A stretch of 52,126 nt of DNA, from NCBI GenBank assembly GCA_021151805.1, contig JAGKWN010000017.1, forward strand, positions 1 to 52,126, read 5' to 3'. Under the pieces are notes generated by a model, which saw nothing but the letters and a program-made list of their open reading frames with translations, was not told the DNA's origin and ran no database searches. The translations under genes and the position numbers were made by a program. This DNA comes from Cytophagaceae bacterium. Lineage in GTDB: Bacteria; Bacteroidota; Bacteroidia; Cytophagales; Cytophagaceae. This document shows positions 52,110-52,126 of this stretch, piece by piece; positions within the stretch are counted from its first letter, which is position 1, and each line of letters begins with the position of its first letter.

Positions 52110-52126
52110 CCACACTGTATATCCCG

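Noticed and set aside
1..52126. tRNA, rRNA or intact insertion sequence
   Set aside because: No cloverleaf-like sequence, rRNA signature or transposase reading frame was seen on either strand.

Overview
The window looks like a chromosomal segment of a Bacteroidota bacterium of the Cytophaga type. The reasons are two secreted proteins ending in type IX secretion (T9SS) sorting domains, hardly any Shine-Dalgarno sequences, promoter -7 boxes of the TAnnTTTG type, LytS/LytTR signalling with a beta-propeller kinase, and Bacteroidota families such as DUF6496, DUF6132 and the small proteins labelled 'phosphoribosylpyrophosphate synthetase'. Cytophaga hutchinsonii is the closest match I can think of; this is an impression, not a search result.

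Layout. (1) 1-3.9 kb is an AT-rich accessory island. It holds the 3' end of a DUF6602 nuclease-like gene, then a retron: a candidate msr-msd RNA bounded by a perfect 11-bp inverted repeat, followed by a reverse transcriptase with NAxxH, YADD and VTG motifs fused to a C-terminal TOPRIM domain, as in retron Ec67. After it come a small unknown gene with its own terminator, a non-coding array of twenty 11-bp units (AGTATG + 5 variable bases), and the 3' stump of a Xre-type regulator. (2) 3.9-11.8 kb has few genes (metallophosphoesterase, nei, a tiny lipoprotein, a Tat-type hemerythrin lipoprotein, a large T9SS esterase) separated by intergenic DNA full of hairpin repeats. (3) 11.8-14 kb is a sulfur-handling operon (DUF2892, OsmC, DUF6132, two rhodaneses) divergent from a Crp/Fnr regulator with a single cysteine. 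(4) 14.1-22.8 kb holds an SDR/AraC pair, DUF5995, an ArsR-SRPBCC-DoxX-YdeI-DUF4345-DUF4256 cluster, a PepSY-like protein and a PAS-LuxR regulator. (5) 23.1-36.7 kb holds a CPA1 Na+/H+ antiporter, a propeller histidine kinase with its LytTR regulator, and the alpha-2-macroglobulin/PBP1C pair. (6) 36.9-52.1 kb holds a SUFU-domain protein, an EF-hand membrane protein, paired small paralogues with a DJ-1 protein, a histone-H1-like DUF6496 protein beside topoisomerase IB, malQ, a 1546-aa T9SS FG-GAP protein, and fructose-1,6-bisphosphatase.

Two repeat systems run through the intergenic regions. One is a composite module built of short hairpins whose arms co-vary between copies. The other is an approximately 240-260-bp element of nested palindromes, with three copies, one of them inside the ArsR operon. 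The strongest candidates for new biology are the retron with its non-coding RNA and neighbouring nuclease-like gene, the 11-bp array, and these two structured repeat families. I saw no tRNA, rRNA, CRISPR array or intact transposase.
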